DNA of 24,935 nt from Mageeibacillus sp. UBA1046 (GCA_002316595.1 DCDV01000012.1:76473-101407); one strand, 5' to 3'. Positions 1-7,219 are shown, counted from the first letter of the stretch. Numbers and translations: made by a program. Notes: generated by a model not told the origin, from the sequence alone.

Positions 1-100
1 CCAGAAGCCCTTGTCCCAGAGTGCCTTTTGATTGCAAGGAATACTTGAGGAGACGCCCTTGCCTTTTGTTATTCGGTTTTTCTTGTTCTGCCTGCTTCAA
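1..100 (-). CDS. Probable partner ABC half-exporter, N-terminal fragment
   Basis: This is an open minus-strand frame that begins 104 bases after the stop of the complete half-exporter and runs off the window. From a TTG at 100 (GGGGGA about 6 bases upstream) it reads a lysine- and glutamine-rich leader followed by GRLLKYSLQSKGTLGQGLL, which resembles the first residues before transmembrane helix 1 of BmrD/YheH-type half-transporters. Such a partner is expected, because the neighbouring half-exporter has a degenerate ATPase site and should work as a heterodimer. The frame stays open upstream of the TTG to about 190, so the true start could lie further upstream; many members of this family have a glycine-rich N-terminal extension, and the translation there contains RGFGSTSGGQ. 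Only 33 codons are visible, so the call rests on context and a weak sequence resemblance. Confidence 0.4.
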   Translation of the reverse strand, partial: MKQAEQEKPNNKRQGRLLKYSLQSKGTLGQGLL

Positions 101-204
101 TGTCTGTCCCCCGGAGGTCGATCCAAATCCTCTCAATCGCTTATGTCTGCCTGATTCTTCAGGTTGTTTCCTTATGTGGCCAATAAGTCTCTAAGATGTA
201 GAAA

Positions 205-2091
205 CTACTTGTGTTCCTGCTTTTCCCGCTGTAATTTTTGACGTTCGTATTGTCTCTTATACCAGCCATCTGCGGCTAACAGCTCTTGATGAGTTCCCGA
301 CTCAACAACCTGACCTTCATCCAGAACGAGGATCAGGTCGGCGTGCATTATGGCGGATATCCTGTGTGAGCTGATCAGTGTCGTCCGTCCTGCCCTTTTC
401 GCCTTCAAAGTATTCAATATTGTTTCTTCCGTGTTAGCGTCAACCGCCGACAGGCAATCGTCAAGAATGAGAATCTCCGGGTTTTTCATCAGTGCTCTGG
501 CGATAGTAATTCTCTGCTTCTGCCCGCCTGAAAGTGCTATTCCCTTTTCTCCGGCCAAGGTATCCAGCCCCTCCGGCAATTGCTCCAGATCCTTGCGAAA
601 ATCAGCCAGTTCAATGGCCTCCTCTATGGAGATTGATGATTTATCTGCATTAGGTTCTGTGTCTTCACCTGTTGTTTCCTGAAGCTCTGCCAGGCCCAAT
701 TTATTGTCAGGATCTATCACCGGCCGGTATTTAATTCCGGGAACCGCTTCTATCTCCTCTGATAACTCTGCACCCGCCGGAGCGCCCAGCTCAATATTGG
801 AACGGATCGTCCTCGAGAAAAGAAAAGGCTGCTGAGGGACATAGCCTATAGCACTTCTCAGACTGGAGCGCGAATAAGACTCAAGAGGTTTCTCTCCCAG
901 CATTATCTTACCTTCTGTCTGGGGATAAAAGCGCAGAAGTTGCTTCATTAATGTTGTTTTGCCGCTGCCTACCTTTCCCACTACTCCCAGAGTCTCCCCC
1001 GGTTGTAATTTCAGGGTTATATTGCAGAGCGAAGGTATTTGCGCTCCGGGATATGTAAAGCTGAGATTTTTAAATTCAATGCTGCCGTTGCCGGAGTATG
1101 ATTTTGACTGAGGGTCAAACTTCACATTCTCCTCATAGGCCAATATTTCCTGAATTCGTTCCATAGAGGCTGATCCTTGTTGAGACACATTGATAAAGTC
1201 ACCAATTGCCATCATCGGCCAAATCAGCATATCTAAATAGAACAGGAACGACACCAGGCCGCCAATACTGATCTCTTGCAGATTTATAAGTACTGCGCCG
1301 TATGCTAATGCAGCCGTATGGCTGACACCGGAAATAATGCGTGCAGTAGGCCAAAATAAACCGCTTATGCGAACCAGCGACATGTTTTTATTGTATAAAT
1401 TTTGAGCAGTCTTGATGAAATCTTTGACCTCATCATCGCCTTTTTCATAGGCTCTTATGACACGCATGCCGGCAATATTCTCTAACACCTTATCGTTCAT
1501 TTCATCAAAGGCTTGCTGCGCTTCAAAGTATCTGTCATACAATTTCTGCCCGATAATCTTGGAAAGATAGATCAATAGAGGCAGCGGCAGCACTGATATT
1601 AAAGTCAGCTTCCAGGAAACTGTGAAGACCATAACAAAGATAACTGCCAATGGATAAAAGGTAGAATCAAAAAAGGTCATCAATCCGTATCCTGCCATCT
1701 CAGCGATAGCGTCAACATCATTTGTCGCTTTCCCCATCAGGCTGCCGGTAGAATTTTTTGCAAAAAAGGGAGGACTTTGCTTCAGATATTTAGTGACCAG
1801 AAGACGTCTGGCGGCCCTTGAGATTTCATCAGAGGCTAAGAAAACAAGGTACTGCCAAATATAGTTTATGAGATAGAACAGCATTATCACGACAACCAAC
1901 AGGGCAAGACTATTATAAAAAGTGTTAATCTGAACCCGGCCGGTGACAATCAAATCGGCCAGATAACCTGTAGCCCATGGTGGTATAAGCGCCATTACAT
2001 AGTTTATGAGCAATACAATAGAAGCGACAATGTAAACCTTGCCATAATCGCGCAGAAACCACTTATATTGAGCGTAGAGCTTTCTCAGCAT
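205..2091 (-). CDS. ABC half-exporter, BmrC/TM287-like (degenerate-site subunit)
   Basis: This is a 628-residue fused membrane and ATPase half-transporter. Residues about 1-310 form the six-helix ABC exporter membrane domain and about 335-628 the nucleotide-binding domain. Visible motifs are Walker A GKVGSGKT (372-379), Q-loop YVPQQ (417-421), signature LSGGQKQR (520-527), Walker B ILILDD (540-545), D-loop SAVD and switch His576. The residue after Walker B is Asp545, not the catalytic Glu. This substitution is known in the non-hydrolysing sites of heterodimeric exporters such as TM287 and BmrC, so a partner subunit is expected, probably the fragment just downstream. Oddly, about 50 acidic residues (roughly 437-487) are inserted between the Q-loop region and the signature. 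The start ATG is preceded by AAGGTAA. The exported substrate (drug, lipid or peptide) cannot be told from sequence. Confidence 0.9.
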   Translation of the reverse strand: MLRKLYAQYKWFLRDYGKVYIVASIVLLINYVMALIPPWATGYLADLIVTGRVQINTFYNSLALLVVVIMLFYLINYIWQYLVFLASDEISRAARRLLVTKYLKQSPPFFAKNSTGSLMGKATNDVDAIAEMAGYGLMTFFDSTFYPLAVIFVMVFTVSWKLTLISVLPLPLLIYLSKIIGQKLYDRYFEAQQAFDEMNDKVLENIAGMRVIRAYEKGDDEVKDFIKTAQNLYNKNMSLVRISGLFWPTARIISGVSHTAALAYGAVLINLQEISIGGLVSFLFYLDMLIWPMMAIGDFINVSQQGSASMERIQEILAYEENVKFDPQSKSYSGNGSIEFKNLSFTYPGAQIPSLCNITLKLQPGETLGVVGKVGSGKTTLMKQLLRFYPQTEGKIMLGEKPLESYSRSSLRSAIGYVPQQPFLFSRTIRSNIELGAPAGAELSEEIEAVPGIKYRPVIDPDNKLGLAELQETTGEDTEPNADKSSISIEEAIELADFRKDLEQLPEGLDTLAGEKGIALSGGQKQRITIARALMKNPEILILDDCLSAVDANTEETILNTLKAKRAGRTTLISSHRISAIMHADLILVLDEGQVVESGTHQELLAADGWYKRQYERQKLQREKQEHK

Positions 2092-2501
2092 TTGATTACC
2101 TTAAAATATGATAAACCTGTCAGCCGAAATTCTTTATCGGAGAACATACTAAATCTTACTGTAAATTTTCTTTCTGCTCTCTAACAAAGGCCTGCCAGGT
2201 CTGGTATCGGAGAATATTCTAACCCTTCCGAGGAATTACTGTACCTGATTATATTCTTAACCTTACAGCGTAATTACTGTACCTCGGAATTTTCAAACTT
2301 TCTGCCGAAATCTCGCACTTGCGCAGCAAATACAGCTTAAAAGTTTGGTTTATCTCTATTTGTCAAGCTGTACCTGCAAATTTTGCACTGATGCTTATTT
2401 AGCAGCAGGCTGCTCGTCCAAATGATGAACATGCACTACCCGGCGTACTTTTTACGCCGGTGCTTATTTAGCCGCTCTTAAAATCATACAAACTCTGCTG
2501 C
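2092..2501. other. Gene-free spacer with imperfect direct repeats and a small hairpin
   Basis: This is 410 bases without a convincing gene, between nagB and the half-exporter, both on the minus strand. It holds several short repeats. AATTACTGTACC occurs at 2234-2245 and 2272-2283, with a related TTACTGTA near 2156. TGCTTATTTAGC occurs at 2392-2403 and 2461-2472. A perfect 8-bp stem (CCGGCGTA/TACGCCGG, 5-base loop) lies at 2440-2460, but no U-tract follows it on the minus strand, so I do not call it an intrinsic terminator. No promoter for the half-exporter is clear. No conserved RNA was recognised. Confidence 0.5.
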
Positions 2502-3236
2502 TTAATCCAAGCGAGAGCGTGCTTCTTCGTCAGCTATCAATATTACCTTTGGGTGGAGCTGCAGTATCGAAGCAGGGCATAGCGGCGTAACTTCACCATG
2601 CAGCATCTCATATACTGCATCAGCCTTCTTAATCCCCGAAGCCAACATAATTATTTTCTTAGCACTCATTATGCCTTCCATACCCATAGTAATCGCAGTA
2701 CGGGGAACCTCGTCGGGATTGTCAAAAAACCTTGAATTCACCTGTATTGTGTCTTCGGTCAAGTCTGCTTTGTGTGTCTTGGCAGTAAAGTGATGCCCGT
2801 CTGGCTCGTTAAAGGCAATGTGCCCATTCTCACCAACACCCAGGATCTGAATGTCCGCTCCGCCCAGAAAATTTATGATTTCATCGTAAATTTTGCAGTA
2901 ACCTTCTATGTCTTCGGCATTACCGTCGGGGATAAAAATTGATTCCGGATCAATATTTATATGGTTGAACAGTTCTGTATACATAAAGTAGCTATAACAC
3001 GCAGAATGGTCGACAGGCAGACCGCAATACTCATCTAAATTAATTGTAGTGACCTGAGAGAAATCCAAGCCTTCTTCCTGATGCATGCGAATCAGCTCTT
3101 TGTACAAGCCTAGCGGCGTAGACCCTGTTGCCAGACCCAAAACTGAATCCGGCACCAGACGTACCTGAGCCGCTACGATACGTGCCGCTGCAAGACTCAT
3201 CTCCTCATAATCAGGTGCTTTTATTATGCTAATCAT
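2502..3236 (-). CDS. nagB: Glucosamine-6-phosphate deaminase
   Basis: NagB converts glucosamine 6-phosphate and water to fructose 6-phosphate and ammonia in the cytosol, the committed step of amino-sugar catabolism. The 244-residue protein has the phosphate-binding GLATGSTP (34-41), the catalytic-region NLDEY (Asp68) and the GHIAFNEP block containing His139. Its length fits the short Firmicute type (about 242 residues in Bacillus) and lacks the C-terminal extension of the allosteric E. coli enzyme. The start ATG has a good AAAGGAG site. It stands alone; nagA is not in the window. The gene upstream is divergent, and the 237-base gap between them presumably holds its promoter. Confidence 0.95.
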   Translation of the reverse strand: MISIIKAPDYEEMSLAAARIVAAQVRLVPDSVLGLATGSTPLGLYKELIRMHQEEGLDFSQVTTINLDEYCGLPVDHSACYSYFMYTELFNHINIDPESIFIPDGNAEDIEGYCKIYDEIINFLGGADIQILGVGENGHIAFNEPDGHHFTAKTHKADLTEDTIQVNSRFFDNPDEVPRTAITMGMEGIMSAKKIIMLASGIKKADAVYEMLHGEVTPLCPASILQLHPKVILIADEEARSRLD

Positions 3237-3355
3237 TTAAACTCCTTTAAAACGAATACTAAATTCGGATTTCTGATATCTGGCTATAGGCTATAATATA
3301 GAAGCCAATCAAGCAGTATTGCAGAATTTCAATTCCGAACACCGGCCTGATGTGA

Positions 3356-3384
3356 TTATTATCCCATGGTTTTACGGATAATAA
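3356..3384. promoter_or_regulatory. Perfect 9-bp dyad in the nagB / DsrE-like divergent region
   Basis: The arms are TTATTATCC (3356-3364) and GGATAATAA (3376-3384), separated by 11 bases. The dyad lies in the 237-base region between divergent nagB and the DsrE-like gene, about 90 bases before the latter. It could be an operator or a transcript hairpin. A TATAAT box at 3292-3297 (plus strand) is nearby but has no good -35. The regulator is not identified. Confidence 0.3.
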
Positions 3385-3473
3385 CAACACTATATTATAT
3401 CAGGAAGTAAGATAATAGGATGAAAAGGGCAGTATCAGCCCAGTAAAAAAATACTGACAGGGGGGCGGACAAG

Positions 3474-3812
3474 ATGAGAAAGATTTTATTTTATGCTATG
3501 CAAGGCAAAAAAATGTGCTTTATGCACGTGCTCATGAATGCTCTGCAATTACACGAGCAAGGACATGAGGTAAAGATCATTTTCGAAGGTGAAGCGGTCA
3601 GGCTGCCGTCGCAATTAGAAAAAGAAGAGAACAAATTGTATCTTTCATCACGGAAAGCAGGCTTGCTGGCAGGTATTTGTCTGGGCTGCTCGATACAGTT
3701 CGACATGCTGGAAGTGAATGAGGCTGTTGGTCTGCGCTTGCTTGATGATATGTACGGGCACGCCGGATTGCTGCCTTTTGTAAAAGAGAACTACGAGGTA
3801 ATCTGGGCATGA
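3474..3812 (+). CDS. Small DsrE-like cysteine protein
   Basis: This is a 112-residue soluble protein with the look of the DsrE/DsrF-like fold: an N-terminal strand KILFYAM, a helix with MNALQLHEQGHEVKIIFEG, then a CLGCS motif (Cys69, Cys72) and Cys15. Known DsrE-type proteins handle sulfur or bind metals through cysteines; the specific role here is unknown. Its last codons overlap the start of dtd in an ATGA arrangement, so the two are translationally coupled and probably co-transcribed. An AGGGGGG site precedes the ATG. The family assignment comes from overall pattern, not a decisive motif. Confidence 0.6.
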   Translation: MRKILFYAMQGKKMCFMHVLMNALQLHEQGHEVKIIFEGEAVRLPSQLEKEENKLYLSSRKAGLLAGICLGCSIQFDMLEVNEAVGLRLLDDMYGHAGLLPFVKENYEVIWA

Positions 3813-4258
3813 GAGCTATCGTACAGCGAGTGACATCAGCTCATGTTCAAGTGGGAGAACGAATTGTCGGCAGTATTGGCCAGGGTTATCTGATTTTACT
3901 GGGTGTCGGCCACGATGATGACAGCCGCAGCTGCGCACGTCTTTGGCATAAGATTGAGAATCTTCGAATTTTCGAAGATGAAGAAGGCAAGACCAATCTC
4001 AGTTTGGGGCAGGTTGAAGGCGAAGTTTTGATTGTTTCACAGTTTACATTATTTGCTGACTGTAAAAAGGGTAATAGACCCAGCTTCACCAAAGCAGCTC
4101 CGCCTGAGCAAAGTGAAGAGCTGTATCGCCAATTCATTGCGCTGGCCAGGGCCAGTCTGGGGGATCGGACAGCCAGCGGAGAATTCGGCGCCGTCATGGA
4201 TGTTCATCTGGTAAATCACGGACCTTTTACAATCTGGCTCGATACTGAAATACTATAA
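3809..4258 (+). CDS. dtd: D-aminoacyl-tRNA deacylase
   Basis: DTD hydrolyses D-aminoacyl-tRNAs (and mischarged glycyl-tRNA-Ala) so that D-amino acids stay out of proteins; it acts in the cytosol as a homodimer. The 149-residue length is typical. Both family motifs are present: SQFTLFAD (77-84), and NHGPFT (136-141), whose Gly-cisPro pair enforces chirality. The N-terminus MRAIVQRVTSAHVQV is canonical. The start ATG overlaps the stop of the DsrE-like gene by 4 bases, so it relies on coupled translation. No clear terminator follows; a convergent coding remnant ends 7 bases downstream on the other strand. Confidence 0.97.
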   Translation: MRAIVQRVTSAHVQVGERIVGSIGQGYLILLGVGHDDDSRSCARLWHKIENLRIFEDEEGKTNLSLGQVEGEVLIVSQFTLFADCKKGNRPSFTKAAPPEQSEELYRQFIALARASLGDRTASGEFGAVMDVHLVNHGPFTIWLDTEIL

Positions 4259-4265
4259 TTTTAAA

Positions 4266-4448
4266 TTATAAACGGTGAAGGCGCTTTATGACCGGTCCCG
4301 GCACACCTACCCAGTTATCATTGGTATCTTTCAGGCTTTTGAAGATGGTCTGACCTTTGCTGCGCCAATCCCGATACTCTGGCTGAGAAACCCATGGTGT
4401 GAATAGTGATACATCCTCAGATTTTAAATAAATTATCCGGATTAAGGA
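4266..4448 (-). pseudogene. Orphan 3' coding fragment of an unrecognised gene
   Basis: The minus strand here reads about 60 uninterrupted codons ending in TAA at 4266-4268, with a normal protein-like composition (for example FTPWVSQPEYRDWRSK and DNWVGVPGPVIKRLHRL). No ATG, GTG or TTG start with a ribosome site is available. The frame hits a TAA exactly where the tandem repeat array begins at about 4450. It therefore looks like the carboxyl end of a gene whose front part was lost or broken by the repeat array. I do not recognise the family. Alternatively it is chance open frame, but the codon pattern argues against that. Confidence 0.4.
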
Positions 4449-4449
4449 T

Positions 4450-4630
4450 GATTAACCGGACTGCTCAATTTGCTGATGAACCGGACTGCTCAATTTAGCT
4501 GATGAACCGGCTTGCTGAATTTAGCATGATGAATCGGCTTACTGAATTTAGCATGATGAACCGGTTTGCTGAATTTAGCATGATAAATCGGCTTGCTGAA
4601 AATAGAATGATGAACGGGATTGAATAAGAT
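4450..4630. repeat. Tandem repeat array, 6 units of 25-27 bp plus a partial unit
   Basis: Units begin at 4450, 4475, 4501, 4528, 4555 and 4582, with a decayed seventh at 4609. The consensus starts GATGAACCGG, continues with CTTGCTGAATTTAGCAT, and varies by a few bases per unit. Three consecutive units are exactly 27 bp (nine codons); on the minus strand they would read a repeating MLNSxxRFI peptide, though the 25- and 26-bp units break that frame. There are no unique spacers, so this is not a CRISPR array. The array covers the last 19 or so codons of ispE, whose stop lies inside the fifth unit, and abuts the orphan coding fragment on its other side. It is related to the array at 8742-8825. 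Confidence 0.9.
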
Positions 4631-5615
4631 GAGCAGGCAAAAATACTGTATCTTTATGCGCAGGGTCTTTTAGCATTTGCAAAGAGAGGTCCCGTTCTTC
4701 CTCTGAAGTGTACAAAGCAAAGACAACCGGGCCTGAACCGGTCATCCTTACCATCTCTGCATCGGTTTCCAGCAGCGCCTGCTGCAAAGATGTCACATTC
4801 TCGTCAGGAATATTGGAGAATACATTGAAAGCTGTCTGATTGATGCCTGCAATATCATGACTATTAATTGCTTGCAGGAGGGCTTCAGTATCAGGTTGCT
4901 GCCAAAGGGATTTATCCAGCTGATCCAGCTCTTTGTATCTTGCAGCTGTCGAAAAAGAAAACGGCGGCAAGGCTAAAATCAAGGGCCATTGAGGCAGGGG
5001 CTCAAGCGGTTCAACGATTTCACCGATGCCACGGCAGCGGGCAATGCCTCCATATAAGCAGAAAGGCACATCCGCTCCTATGGCGGCAGCGATTTCCAGA
5101 AGAATCTCTGCAGATAGCGGGGCGACACCGATTCGTTCTTCTCTTGCCAGCCGATTTAAACTACGCAATACAGCTGCGGCATCAGAACTGCCCCCTCCTA
5201 AGCCGGCGCCCACAGGTATATTTTTCTGAAGATATATTCTAATCTTGAGATTAGCAGCGGCAGTATACCTGCACCATAATCTGGCCGCTCTCACGGCTGT
5301 ATTCGTCTCAACAGGAGCAATAGCTATTGAACTTTGCAGTTCAATAGCTATTGACGATTCTTGATAAGGAACAGAATTTATCAAAGCCGAATCGCCAGAT
5401 GAATGATCAGGGTTGTCCTGGCAGCTATCTGCGCTGTATCTGTTTTCTGTACATGAAAATGGCGCCACAGTAACTGTGACGCCATCAGCAAGCGAAATAG
5501 CTTGCATTACACTGTCGATCGTATGGTACCCGTCATCTCTGCGATCAATAACATCCAGTGACAAATTGATTTTCGCAGTTGCTTCTTCCCGGACTGTTAC
5601 CGGCGCAAATGACAT
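4575..5615 (-). CDS. ispE: 4-diphosphocytidyl-2-C-methyl-D-erythritol kinase
   Basis: IspE phosphorylates CDP-methylerythritol with ATP in the non-mevalonate isoprenoid pathway. GHMP-kinase motifs are all present: EATAKINLSLDV near residue 11, the ATP loop PVGAGLGGGSSDAA (134-147), GADVPF (180-185) and the C-terminal RMTGSGPVVFAL (290-301). I chose the ATG at 5615, which lies 4 bases after the veg stop and gives MSFAPVTVREEATAKINL; a longer frame up to 5687 overlaps veg. At 346 residues the protein is longer than the usual 280-300. About 40 extra residues (roughly 55-102) separate the first strands from the ATP loop and include a 36-bp inverted DNA repeat. The last 19 or so residues are encoded by the 27-bp repeat array and are probably not native sequence. 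Confidence 0.93.
   Translation of the reverse strand: MSFAPVTVREEATAKINLSLDVIDRRDDGYHTIDSVMQAISLADGVTVTVAPFSCTENRYSADSCQDNPDHSSGDSALINSVPYQESSIAIELQSSIAIAPVETNTAVRAARLWCRYTAAANLKIRIYLQKNIPVGAGLGGGSSDAAAVLRSLNRLAREERIGVAPLSAEILLEIAAAIGADVPFCLYGGIARCRGIGEIVEPLEPLPQWPLILALPPFSFSTAARYKELDQLDKSLWQQPDTEALLQAINSHDIAGINQTAFNVFSNIPDENVTSLQQALLETDAEMVRMTGSGPVVFALYTSEEERDLSLQMLKDPAHKDTVFLPAHLIQSRSSFYFQQADLSC
5318..5353. repeat. 36-bp inverted repeat inside ispE
   Basis: The arms CAATAGCTATTGAACT (5318-5333) and AGTTCAATAGCTATTG (5338-5353) are perfect 16-bp complements with a 4-base loop (TTGC). The core CAATAGCTATTG is itself palindromic, so the same block also reads as a direct repeat. In the protein it encodes the repeated SSIAIELQSSIAIAP stretch in the non-conserved linker of IspE. 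It is either an inserted palindromic unit or a structured element in the ispE transcript. Confidence 0.85.
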
Positions 5616-5619
5616 ACTC

Positions 5620-5907
5620 TCAGGCTGAAGGAAGCGTCTTAGATGCGCATTCCATGCTGTCAAGATCCTTGTCGAAACGAATTTCAACCACTTTGGTCAA
5701 AACGTCGACATAACTAAAAGATACATATTCATCATAGGCCGAAGTGACAGGGCAACGCACTGTAAACACGTTCGATGAACATGTGTCTAAATAACCTTCG
5801 TGAATAATCGTGCGTTTTCTGCCACCCTTGGACTTGAGCCAGATCTTACGACCGAGACGCTCTTCCAGACCGGTGCGACAAATCTTCAGATCAGATTTTT
5901 CGATCAA
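5620..5907 (-). CDS. veg: Veg protein (DUF1021)
   Basis: Veg is a small conserved Firmicute protein, very strongly expressed in Bacillus subtilis, where it influences biofilm gene expression. The signature LGRKIWLKSKGGRKRTI aligns with the Bacillus LGKRLTLKANGGRRKTI, and FSYVDVLTKVVEIRF with its SYSYADILTETVELTF. I chose the TTG at 5907 because GAGGTGAT, a full match to the 16S anti-Shine-Dalgarno end, sits just upstream and because the length then fits; a GTG at 5916 overlaps that ribosome site and is unlikely. ispE follows after 4 bases. The veg-ispE order is conserved in Bacillus (there with sspF between them), which supports both calls. A strong promoter lies upstream. Confidence 0.9.
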   Translation of the reverse strand: MIEKSDLKICRTGLEERLGRKIWLKSKGGRKRTIIHEGYLDTCSSNVFTVRCPVTSAYDEYVSFSYVDVLTKVVEIRFDKDLDSMECASKTLPSA

Positions 5908-5954
5908 ACGAATCACCTCATGACTTTAAAAAATCCGCAAAATGCTACGTGAAT

Positions 5955-5983
5955 ATTTTACCATATTCTGGTAAAAAAATCAA
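5955..5983 (-). promoter_or_regulatory. Strong vegetative promoter of veg-ispE
   Basis: The minus strand reads TTGATT (-35, 5978-5983), a 17-base spacer, then TAAAAT (-10, 5955-5960) with an extended TGG just before it. The start of transcription would be near 5948, giving a leader of about 40 bases before the veg TTG. The spacer and -10 also form a perfect dyad TTTTACCA/TGGTAAAA (5956-5963, 5969-5976), which could bind a repressor or be incidental. A strong promoter fits the known high expression of veg. Confidence 0.75.
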
Positions 5984-6166
5984 GTATGCTGCGGCTAACC
6001 GGATTCAATAAAATACAATCTGTTGTGTTTCATGATTTGCAGAGCACAAATTGTAGTGGAAAAAAGCAAATGGATTACGTGAACAAAAATTATTAGCAAG
6101 TCCTTATACCGGTATGACAATTCTTAACTGTAAACTATCCGATTTGTTGTTGATAATTTAAGAATT

Positions 6167-6409
6167 TCATGCGAAACGGGCAGGATCCGTAAAATAATTT
6201 GAACCAGTTGTCACTAAATGGATGATGTCGGATTCATCTGCCCGTTTCATTGAGGTGTACTTCCAATCAGTACTTCCTCCTTCCTTCGCCCAAGTCAGAT
6301 CTTTGCCAGTGCGCCACTCCCCATTGAAAGGGCCGAATATGGCGGCTAAGTAACTGCATTATGTCACATAGTAAGTTACTACCGTGTTGGATCTCTTAAT
6401 TACGATCCT
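6167..6409 (-). pseudogene. Decayed coding remnant, family not recognised
   Basis: The minus strand reads a protein-like stretch of 63 codons (6358 to the TGA at 6167-6169), for example AAIFGPFNGEWRTGKDLTWA and HLVTTGSNYFTDPARFA. The same frame continues upstream past a single TAA (6359-6361) as RIVIKRSNTVVTYYVT. Further coding-like pieces in other frames reach about 6520 (KELAHQLPGN, LTDCKSPWRLAIKDRN), suggesting frameshifts as well. There is no valid start or ribosome site. It is most simply the degraded carboxyl part of a lost gene. I do not recognise the family and cannot exclude an alternative reading as a structured RNA, because strong inverted repeats overlap it. Confidence 0.4.
6173..6248. 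repeat. Long hairpin with 11-bp plus 5-bp stem
   Basis: GAAACGGGCAG (6173-6183) is perfectly complementary to CTGCCCGTTTC (6238-6248). Inside it ATCCG (6185-6189) pairs with CGGAT (6229-6233) across a small asymmetric internal loop, leaving a loop of about 39 bases. It lies within the last codons of the coding remnant on the minus strand. No U-tract follows on either strand, so it is not a simple terminator. Confidence 0.6.
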
Positions 6410-6670
6410 TTATGGCTAAGCGCCATGGGCTTTTGCAGTCTGTCAAGTTTCATCCTGCTCAGTTACCTGGCAACTGATGGGCAAGTTCCTTAACATCTTT
6501 CAAGCTTGGAACTTACTAAAATTCTAGGCCATTTTCGCCTAAGTGTCAAGTATGAAGCGCCTTATCCGGGCATGAAACTACAAGCTTCCTAAGCTCAAAG
6601 AAGGCGGCAAAGCCTGGGTTTGCGTCGCCAGCACTGCGGTTATTGAAGAGAGATGGAGGCCGAATTAGAG

Positions 6671-6703
6671 AAAAAAGCAGCCCGTTTTAAATCAGGCTGC
6701 TTT
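6671..6703 (-). terminator. Intrinsic terminator of the XRE regulator gene
   Basis: Read on the minus strand, AAAGCAGCC (6695-6703) pairs with GGCTGCTTT (6674-6682) across a 12-base loop, and the right arm runs into a T6 tract (6671-6676) followed by CTC. It lies 43 bases beyond the stop of the XRE gene. Together with the gap 5917-6745 this closes a region of over 800 bases that has no intact gene. Confidence 0.8.
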
Positions 6704-6745
6704 GTCTGCAAATAATGCAAATAAAATTTTATCAATAGTTACTCT

Positions 6746-7180
6746 TTAGCGTGCTTCACTCTCATCAAGATTATCTTTTAGCTTATTTCCTCGTTCGTAG
6801 AGCTCAACTTCCAAATATGCTTCAGCTCTCTCTAAAATCCGGGCTTTAGCGGTTAAAGACAGATGGTCAAAAATATCGATCAAGCGGCGCTTCATTTCCA
6901 ATTCGCCTGCCTTGCTGGCATTTACACCCCTGTGGTAGGGAGAATCAGTATAAATATATGGCAAATAAGAATCCTTGCCTTCGCTTTCTTCGGTGTGAGG
7001 CGTCAATATTTGATCCAGGCTCGCTCCAAAATAATCGGCGAGCTTGCGAGCGGTTTTTATATCAGGAAAATTCCTGCCGCTTTCCCATTGACTAACTGAT
7101 GTTTGAGTCACATTTAACTTTTCAGCTAACTGAGCCTGGGTTATATGGTGTTGTTTTCTTAGTTGGCGGATATAACTCAT
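6746..7180 (-). CDS. XRE-family helix-turn-helix regulator
   Basis: This is a cytosolic DNA-binding protein of about 144 residues. The N-terminal HTH_3 domain (about 2-56 from the chosen start) reads IRQLRKQHHITQAQLAEKLN, then VTQTSVSQWESGRNFPDIKT, the classic Cro/CI fold. The rest is a charged C-terminal segment with a helical RRLIDIFDHLSLTAKARILE stretch, perhaps for dimerisation. I prefer the ATG at 7180 over the upstream in-frame ATG at 7204: the upstream one has no ribosome site and would lie only about 10 bases from the predicted transcription start, while AGAGGA precedes the 7180 start. It is divergent from the aminotransferase gene and may regulate it or itself; its target is not shown by the sequence. 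Confidence 0.85.
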   Translation of the reverse strand: MSYIRQLRKQHHITQAQLAEKLNVTQTSVSQWESGRNFPDIKTARKLADYFGASLDQILTPHTEESEGKDSYLPYIYTDSPYHRGVNASKAGELEMKRRLIDIFDHLSLTAKARILERAEAYLEVELYERGNKLKDNLDESEAR

Positions 7181-7219
7181 AATTATCTTGAGTCCTCTTT
7201 CCATTAATTCGATATATTT

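Noticed and set aside
2440..2460. Intrinsic terminator for nagB
   Set aside because: The 8-bp stem is perfect but no U-tract follows it on the minus strand.
4450..4630. CRISPR array
   Set aside because: Units of 25-27 bp follow each other directly with no unique spacers, differ from unit to unit, and no cas genes are present.
5616..5687. ispE start at 5687
   Set aside because: It would overlap veg by about 70 bases and add 24 residues not found in the family; the ATG at 5615 gives the canonical N-terminus.
5917..6745. Known structured RNA (RNase P, tmRNA, 6S, T-box, SRP)
   Set aside because: None of the conserved cores I know for these RNAs could be found on either strand.
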